Origin: Acidimicrobiaceae bacterium
Lineage (GTDB): Bacteria; Actinomycetota; Acidimicrobiia; Acidimicrobiales; RAAP-2
Assembly (NCBI GenBank): GCA_003151555.1
Contig: PLXU01000011.1
Coordinates: 1 to 8,555, forward strand
DNA length: 8,555 nt
Reading direction: 5' to 3'
Below the pieces are notes generated by a model, which had not been told where the DNA came from, searched no databases, and worked only from the letters and a program-made list of their open reading frames with translations. How positions within the stretch are numbered: position 1 is the first letter of the stretch; each line of letters begins with the position of its first letter. Both the position numbers and the translations under genes were made by a program. Shown in pieces: positions 1-4,064 of the stretch.

Positions 1-212
1 GCGTGAAGACGATGATCAGGCTCGCCGTCGAGGGTTGCCGACGAAACAAAATTCACTCTGGACTCTGCGGACAGGCTCCATCGGACTACCCGGAAATGGC
101 CGCGTTCCTCGTCGAACTCGGAATTGACTCGATGAGTCTTAATCCAGACACGGTGCTGAAGACCACGAGGCAGGTCCTCGAGTTGGAAGACAAGAAGAAT
201 CTGACGGCATAA
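1..212 (+). CDS. ppsA: Phosphoenolpyruvate synthase, C-terminal end (5' end outside window)
   Basis: This is the last 69 codons of phosphoenolpyruvate synthase (pyruvate, water dikinase). The enzyme converts pyruvate, ATP and water to PEP, AMP and phosphate in the cytosol and feeds gluconeogenesis. The reading frame starts at base 3 and ends at TAA 210-212. The segment GLCGQAPSDYPE (Cys codon 66-68), followed by GIDSMSLNPDTVLKT, is the family's C-terminal PEP/pyruvate-binding barrel. The Cys in the G-[IL]-CGQAPSD motif is the catalytic proton donor in PEP synthase and PPDK. The family is usually near 750-800 residues, so roughly nine tenths lies upstream of the window. The fragment runs up to the normal C-terminal helix and stop, so it looks intact at its 3' end. 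Its promoter is outside the window. Confidence 0.95.
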   Translation, partial: VKTMIRLAVEGCRRNKIHSGLCGQAPSDYPEMAAFLVELGIDSMSLNPDTVLKTTRQVLELEDKKNLTA

Positions 213-542
213 AGCTCGAACGTTTGGTATTGATCTGTTGCCAGGATGGCGGGGAGGCGACATCGGTCCTGCGACCGGCGCGTCGTTTGGCGAAGGCATC
301 GCTCGTGCCGGCACCGTGTTATGGAGCGGGCTAATGGGCGTTTTCGAAGATCCGCGTTTTTGCGAAGGAACCCGTTCGGTCGCTCAGGGTAGCGCTCCGC
401 TGAGTCGCGATCCTGGGAACTGAGTAGCACGGCGTCATCGAGGCATTGGCGAACTGAGCAGGCCCTCCGAGTACCCGTGGATTCGATGCATCTGAGCAAA
501 CACCGCTGCGTGCCAGTGGCAGTGGGCTATGACGCCGGAGGA
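213..542. other. Non-coding gap between ppsA and gap (3' ends face each other)
   Basis: This 330-base stretch separates the ppsA stop from the gap stop on the other strand, so it should hold the terminators of both. A 5-bp stem with a 4-base loop (CGGTC/GACCG, 264-277) lies about 50 bases after ppsA. A second imperfect stem (CTCAG-GG ... CC-G-CTGAG) lies at 383-404. Neither has a T-tract. The octamer GAACTGAG occurs twice, at 417-424 and 451-458, and CTGAGCA recurs at 454-460 and 492-498. Short open frames on both strands here have no recognisable family motif, so I call none of them. No tRNA or known riboswitch shape was seen. A small RNA or the relic of a lost gene cannot be excluded. Confidence 0.5.
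264..277 (+). terminator. Weak hairpin, possible ppsA terminator
   Basis: Perfect inverted repeat CGGTC-CTGC-GACCG, about 50 bases past the ppsA stop, with one possible extra T-G pair. It has no T-run after it, so it is at best a weak or factor-assisted terminator. It is called mainly on position. Confidence 0.25.
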
Positions 543-1556
543 TCAACGCGCCGACGCGGCACCGACCAGCGCGGTGAGGTCCGCGAGGCGGCTCGAGTAA
601 CCCGACTCGTTGTCGTACCAGCCGAGCACTTTCACGAGGTGGCCGTTCGCCATGGTCAATAGCGAGTCAAACACGCACGAGGCGCTCGAGTTAATGATGT
701 CGCTTGACACGAGCGGCTCGTCAGAGAATTCGAGTACGCCCGCGAGGCGACCTGAACTCGCGGCGTCGCGGAAGGCGTCGTTGATCTCCGCGACGCTCGG
801 CGTGGCGCGGACGTTCGCGACGAGATCGGTGATCGACGCGTCGGGAACGGGAACGCGGAGTGCTAAGCCATCGAGGTGGCCGACTAGGTCCGGGAGCACC
901 AGTCCCGTCGCCTTGGCGGCACCGGTCGTCGTCGGCACGATGTTGATCGCCGCGCCACGCGAACGTCGGGCGTCCTTGTGCAATGCGTCAACGAGGTTCT
1001 GATCGTCGGTGTACGCGTGCACGGTCGTCATGAAGCCGTTGTCGAGGCCGAACGCGTCGTCGAGGACCTTGGCGAGCGGAGCGAGACAGTTTGTCGTGCA
1101 CGATGCGTTCGAGATGATGAAATGCCGTGTCGCATCGAACTGATCCTCATTGACTCCTAGGACGAAAGTGGCGTCTGGGTCCTGCGCGGGCGCAGAGATA
1201 ACGACGCGCTTCGCACCGGCTTGAAGATGCTCCGCGGCCCTGTCGCGCTTGGTGTATCTGCCCGTTGATTCGGCGACAACGTCAATCTGGAGCTCGCCCC
1301 AGGGAAGGTCCTTCGCGCTGGGTACGGCGAGCATCAGGATCCGACGATCGCCCACGAGCATCGACTCACCCTCGACGCGCACCGGATCCGGGTAACGCCC
1401 GTGAACCGAGTCACGGGCGAAGAGGCGCGCGAGGGCCTCCGGAGCGCCGAGATCATTGATCGCTACGACCTCGATGTCTGGGTGAAGGGCAATCGCCGCG
1501 CGCAGAAAGGACCGCCCGGTTCGTCCGAAGCCATTAATCGCTACTCGCACCGTCAT
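543..1556 (-). CDS. gap: Type I glyceraldehyde-3-phosphate dehydrogenase
   Basis: This 337-residue cytosolic enzyme oxidises glyceraldehyde-3-phosphate with NAD(P)+ and phosphate to 1,3-bisphosphoglycerate, and can run in reverse. The N-terminal Rossmann motif is INGFGRTGR (residues 7-15). The catalytic motif SNASCTTNC places the nucleophilic Cys at 153 and the partner His at 180 (TTVHAYT). The C-terminal WYDNESGYSSR is standard, and the length is normal. ATG 1556 was chosen because AAGGAG lies at 1562-1567, five bases upstream, and the protein then starts MTVRVAINGFG as in the family. The longer upstream frame (to 1637) adds 27 non-conserved residues. Asp35 (VAIND) suggests NAD use, but the usual Leu-Pro of NAD-specific enzymes in the DLPHKD segment is Ala-Leu here (DALHKD), so cofactor choice is uncertain. 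The gene diverges from the downstream sugar kinase. Confidence 0.95.
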   Translation of the reverse strand: MTVRVAINGFGRTGRSFLRAAIALHPDIEVVAINDLGAPEALARLFARDSVHGRYPDPVRVEGESMLVGDRRILMLAVPSAKDLPWGELQIDVVAESTGRYTKRDRAAEHLQAGAKRVVISAPAQDPDATFVLGVNEDQFDATRHFIISNASCTTNCLAPLAKVLDDAFGLDNGFMTTVHAYTDDQNLVDALHKDARRSRGAAINIVPTTTGAAKATGLVLPDLVGHLDGLALRVPVPDASITDLVANVRATPSVAEINDAFRDAASSGRLAGVLEFSDEPLVSSDIINSSASCVFDSLLTMANGHLVKVLGWYDNESGYSSRLADLTALVGAASAR

Positions 1557-1561
1557 CGCGA

Positions 1562-1567
1562 CTCCTT
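1562..1567 (-). promoter_or_regulatory. Shine-Dalgarno of gap
   Basis: On the minus strand this reads AAGGAG, five bases before ATG 1556. It decides the start and excludes the longer N-terminal extension. A TATCAT hexamer (minus strand, 1596-1601) about 40 bases upstream of the start is a possible -10 element, but no good -35 accompanies it. Confidence 0.75.
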
Positions 1568-1686
1568 CATTGTAAATATCTCGTACACGTCCTGCATGAT
1601 ATTTTCGCAGCCTCGCTCCGAGCGTGAACCGGGTCAAAGGTCACAATGATGCTTCGTGGCCCGAGCGAAATGATGTTCGCGCGGCG

Positions 1687-1701
1687 TCGTTGCGTCAACG
1701 A
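1687..1701. repeat. Inverted repeat TCGTTG-N3-CAACGA, candidate operator
   Basis: Both arms are 6 bp and match perfectly around a 3-base centre, a size suited to a dimeric repressor. It lies about 130 bases upstream of the gap start and about 150 bases upstream of the kinase start. Its function is inferred from position and symmetry only. Confidence 0.3.
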
Positions 1702-1842
1702 TGTCGTAGTGTGAAAGCGATGCCACGCTCACGTGAGACCGATCGACGCGACGTTCACCTTCGTTCAGCGCTGATCGAACTGTTGGGATTCAATACCAGA
1801 AATGCATGTGTTGGTCCATTGCGCGGGATGTCGCGGCGGTTC

Positions 1843-1847
1843 GGAAG
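1843..1847 (+). promoter_or_regulatory. Shine-Dalgarno of the PfkB-family kinase
   Basis: GGAAG with six bases to GTG 1854. This is the only purine-rich match near a candidate start of this gene and supports GTG 1854 over ATG 1806. Confidence 0.5.
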
Positions 1848-1853
1848 TTCGCC

Positions 1854-2867
1854 GTGGGATTCGTAACCGGAGCCCAGAACTTCGACGTGGTCTGCCTGGG
1901 CGACGTCGTGACCGATGAGTTCATCCACCTTCCCGACGGTCCCGTGCGAGTGCGTGTCGACGACGCCGGGCGCTGGCTCGAGATTCCCCTCGGTACCAAA
2001 CTCGTCGTCGCAGAAGACTCTCGAACGAGCGCGGGTGGCAGCGCCGCCAACGCCGCCGTGGCAATGTCGCGTCTCGGGCTTCGTGTAGGTCTTGCGAGTT
2101 ACCTGGCCCACGATCAAATCGGCCTCGACATCTTGAGTGCGATGCGTGGTGACGGCGTCGGGACTGAACTCGTGCACGTCGACTCACCGAGTCACACGGT
2201 ACGTAACTTCATACTCGCCTTCGGTGGCGAGCGAACGATTCTCGTGCGTCACGCCGAGTTCAACTATCACTGGAGGGGTTTGAAGGACCATGAGATTCCT
2301 GCCTGGTTCTACGTCAACTCACTCGGTCCCGACGCATTGAATTATCAAGACGATGTGGCCGACTGGCTGGACCATCACCCGAGCGTGCGGCTGGCTTTCC
2401 AGCCCGGTACGTTCCAGGTCGAAGCGGGCACGACACGACTCGCTCGCCTGTACGAGAGGGCTGAGGTGCTGCTCTGCAGCCGCTCGGCCGCTGAGGCGAT
2501 CGCGGACAAGCCGGGTGCCGATGTCGGCCAAACACTCGAGGCCTTGAGAAAACTCGGGCCCCGAAGCGTCGTAGTGTTCAACGAAGCCGGCGGTGGCGTC
2601 GCCGACGACCAAGTCCAGCGCCTTTCCGTCGAGGAGTTCTCCGAAGCCGAGCCCGCGTTGGACGATACAGGGGCGGGAGACGCGTTTGCCGCAACTATCG
2701 TCGCGGCCATCGTTCAGGGCGTGCCCCTGAAAGAGGCACTTCGCTGGGCGGCACTGAACGCTGCGGAGGTAACGCGCCAGTTCGGAACACAGGCTGGCCT
2801 CTTGCGCCGTAATGACCTCGTCACCCGACTCGAGGCATCTCCGGAGTTTGTCGCCCGCGATCGATAG
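1854..2867 (+). CDS. PfkB/ribokinase-family carbohydrate kinase
   Basis: This cytosolic kinase transfers phosphate from ATP to a sugar, sugar phosphate or nucleoside. The exact substrate cannot be read from sequence. With the GTG start it has 337 residues, typical for the family. The first signature is TSAGGSAANAAVAMSRLG, with the Gly-Gly lid hinge at 61-62. The second is DDTGAGDAFAA, with the catalytic-base Asp at 276 and the anion-hole GAG just before it. GTG 1854 is preferred because GGAAG (1843-1847) lies six bases upstream and the conserved FDVVCLGD strand follows soon after. An in-frame ATG at 1806 has no ribosome site and would add 16 unconserved residues. The usual [VN]N-x-EEA nucleotide-region motif is replaced by CSRSAAEA. 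Next to gap and a PfkA-type enzyme, a fructose-6-phosphate kinase role (Pfk-2-like) is plausible but unproven. Adenosine or another sugar are alternatives. Confidence 0.88.
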   Translation: MGFVTGAQNFDVVCLGDVVTDEFIHLPDGPVRVRVDDAGRWLEIPLGTKLVVAEDSRTSAGGSAANAAVAMSRLGLRVGLASYLAHDQIGLDILSAMRGDGVGTELVHVDSPSHTVRNFILAFGGERTILVRHAEFNYHWRGLKDHEIPAWFYVNSLGPDALNYQDDVADWLDHHPSVRLAFQPGTFQVEAGTTRLARLYERAEVLLCSRSAAEAIADKPGADVGQTLEALRKLGPRSVVVFNEAGGGVADDQVQRLSVEEFSEAEPALDDTGAGDAFAATIVAAIVQGVPLKEALRWAALNAAEVTRQFGTQAGLLRRNDLVTRLEASPEFVARDR

Positions 2868-2921
2868 GGCACGCAGTCTTGTCATGGTGACCGCTGCGTC
2901 TTGGCGCGACCGGTATTTCTC
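2868..2921. terminator. Nested hairpin between convergent genes, possible two-way terminator
   Basis: The PfkB-family kinase and pfkA converge on this 54-base spacer. An outer 6-bp perfect stem (ACGCAG 2871-2876 with CTGCGT 2894-2899) encloses an inner stem GTCA-TGG-TGAC (2881-2891). Being symmetric, it could act on transcripts from both sides. There is no clear T-tract on either strand, so the terminator call rests on position and structure. Confidence 0.4.
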
Positions 2922-3905
2922 CTAGTGCACTGTGAGTTCGCTGGCGACCGCGAGCAGCGCCGGGGGCACTGGTCGCGGTCCCAATGCCACAGCACTCAGC
3001 GGCACGAGTTCGGTCGTGGTGTCTCCGGCGTCGACGAGCGTGGCGAACGCGCCCGAGTGAACTGCTTGCATCGCCGCGACCCCGCAGTTCGACGCGAGCA
3101 GCCGGTCTGACGCAATCGGCGGGCCACCGCGCTGAATGTGGCCGAGCACAGTGAGACGAGTCTCGTAGCCGGTACGCTCGGCGAGCGCGTCCGCCACTCG
3201 CGATCCGGCCGATCCGTCGTTCGTCTCATCACGCAATGCGCCCTCGGCGACGACAACGACCGAGGAGGTCGATCCCGCGTCGTGGCGTTGTGCGATGGCC
3301 TTCGCGAGTTGGTCGAAGTCCACAGGCACTTCGGGCAGACAAAGTGCGTTCGCTCCGGCGGCAATTCCCGCGCACACGGCGAGCCACCCTGAAGTGCGCC
3401 CCATGACCTCCACGACCATCAACCGGTCGTGGCTCTCGCCCGTGGTCTGGACCCGATCTATTGCTTCGGCCGCGGTCGCCACTGCCGTGTCGAACCCAAT
3501 GCAGCGATGAGTACCTAAAACATCGTTGTCGATTGTCTTGGCGACGCCCACGAGCGGCACGCCGAGTTGCATGAGTTTGAGCGCCGCGCCCAGCGTTCCG
3601 TCGCCTCCAATGACCACGAACGCGTCGAGACGTTCGCGTTCAAAGGTAGCGAGCACCGCCTCGGTACCGCCTTCGTGCTTCTCAGGGTGGTAAAGGGCGG
3701 TGCGAAGGATTGTGCCGCCCGTCTGCAGGAGTCCCTTGGTGTCAGCCTCGGTCAGCGTGGCCCCTTCGCCTTCAGCCACGCCACGCCAGCCATGGTGAAA
3801 GCCAATGACCTCGTCGCCGTCATTCGCCGCACACAATACGATGGCGCGAATCGCGGCGTTAAGACCCGGACAGTCCCCGCCGCCGGTGAGCAAACCAACA
3901 CGCAT
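2922..3905 (-). CDS. pfkA: 6-phosphofructokinase, PfkA family (predicted ATP-dependent, Lys124 type)
   Basis: This enzyme phosphorylates fructose-6-phosphate to fructose-1,6-bisphosphate, the committing step of glycolysis, in the cytosol. The protein has 327 residues. Motifs in order: LTGGGDCPGLNA (6-17, phosphate-donor loop), GGDGT (100-104), KTIDND (123-128, with catalytic Asp126), MGRTSGWLA (168-176), PEVP (191-194) and LGHIQRGG (254-261). Gly103 is at the position that separates ATP users (Gly) from PPi users (Asp). Lys123 is the residue shared with PPi enzymes and with the actinobacterial ATP group. This argues for ATP, with reduced allosteric control likely. ATG 3905 was chosen because the protein then begins MRVGLLTGGG as in the family; GGAGGG (3909-3914) precedes it, although only three bases away. 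An in-frame TTG at 3920 would add five residues. The gene is transcribed away from the GNAT/acyl-CoA synthetase gene and shares its upstream region. Confidence 0.93.
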   Translation of the reverse strand: MRVGLLTGGGDCPGLNAAIRAIVLCAANDGDEVIGFHHGWRGVAEGEGATLTEADTKGLLQTGGTILRTALYHPEKHEGGTEAVLATFERERLDAFVVIGGDGTLGAALKLMQLGVPLVGVAKTIDNDVLGTHRCIGFDTAVATAAEAIDRVQTTGESHDRLMVVEVMGRTSGWLAVCAGIAAGANALCLPEVPVDFDQLAKAIAQRHDAGSTSSVVVVAEGALRDETNDGSAGSRVADALAERTGYETRLTVLGHIQRGGPPIASDRLLASNCGVAAMQAVHSGAFATLVDAGDTTTELVPLSAVALGPRPVPPALLAVASELTVH

Positions 3906-3958
3906 GAACCCTCCATTCAACGTCCGTCCCTAGTTTGACCGTGCTCGCGGAACGCTCT

Positions 3959-3978
3959 CTAGAGACCAAGGTCCCATT
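3959..3978. promoter_or_regulatory. Second, weaker DosR-like site
   Basis: The core GAGACCAAGGTCCC (3962-3975) matches the 14-base DosR core at 11 positions and keeps an intact GTCCC half, but the outer flanks fit poorly (12 of 20 overall). It lies 45 bases upstream of the strong site, start to start. DosR promoters often carry paired sites, which is the main reason to list it. Confidence 0.35.
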
Positions 3979-4003
3979 CGCGCGGTCACTGAAGTGGAGC
4001 ACA

Positions 4004-4023
4004 TTCGGGCCATTAGTCCCTAA
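4004..4023. promoter_or_regulatory. DosR/DevR-type operator, 17 of 20 to consensus
   Basis: The site reads TTCGGGCCATTAGTCCCTAA. Against the mycobacterial DosR consensus TTSGGGACTWWWGTCCCSAA it differs only at positions 7, 9 and 18. The two half-sites GGG-C and GTCCC keep their exact spacing. It ends 41 bases before GTG 4065 and 98 bases from the pfkA start, so it could serve either gene. DosR-type regulators activate under hypoxia, nitric oxide or carbon monoxide. The regulator gene itself is not in this window. Confidence 0.65.
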
Positions 4024-4051
4024 CGAACTGCGTTCGCTCGCGGACATCATT

Positions 4052-4058
4052 GAGGTGA
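4052..4058 (+). promoter_or_regulatory. Shine-Dalgarno of the GNAT-ACD gene
   Basis: GAGGTGA is a full match to the anti-Shine-Dalgarno core, with six bases to GTG 4065. It favours GTG 4065 over the ATG at 4071, from which it would be 12 bases away. Confidence 0.7.
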
Positions 4059-4064
4059 AGCGAG

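Larger units (their letters stand above)
1557..1853. promoter_or_regulatory. Divergent promoter region between gap and the PfkB-family kinase
   Basis: The two genes face away from each other, so both promoters should be here. Visible structure: a perfect inverted repeat TCGTTG-CGT-CAACGA (1687-1701); a perfect 10-base palindrome CTCACGTGAG (1728-1737); a direct repeat GGTCA at 1632-1636 and 1639-1643; and an imperfect repeat AATGATG(C)TTCG at 1645-1656 and 1669-1679. None matches a named regulator box that I can state with confidence. A reasonable DosR-type box was not found here (best 12 of 20, around the GGTCA repeat). The open frames across this stretch lack family signatures and are not called. 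Confidence 0.45.
3906..4064. promoter_or_regulatory. Divergent control region between pfkA and the GNAT-ACD gene
   Basis: This 159-base region must carry the start signals of both flanking genes. It contains a strong DosR/DevR-like 20-mer (4004-4023), a weaker one (3959-3978), the perfect palindrome TCTCTAGAGA (3956-3965) partly overlapping the weaker site, and an inverted repeat CGAAC-TGC-GTTCG (4024-4036) directly after the strong site. No confident -10/-35 pair was found for either gene. Confidence 0.6.

Noticed and set aside
86..499. 137-codon minus-strand open frame spanning the ppsA end and the following gap
   Set aside because: It overlaps the real ppsA coding sequence, is Arg/Ser-rich and shows no motif. 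I kept the gap as non-coding.
1557..1637. N-terminal extension of GAPDH
   Set aside because: The 27 added residues are not conserved, and AAGGAG is ideally placed for ATG 1556.
1632..1643. GGTCA direct repeat as a DosR box or -35 element for gap
   Set aside because: Only 12 of 20 to the DosR consensus, with weak halves. As a TTGACC -35 on the minus strand it has no -10 at a usable distance.
1806..1853. Earlier ATG start for the PfkB-family kinase
   Set aside because: No Shine-Dalgarno, and the extra 16 residues precede the normal family start. Still possible if the transcript is leaderless.
3914..3933. GTCCC at 3926-3930 as another DosR half-site
   Set aside because: The left half does not match at all (about 9 of 20).
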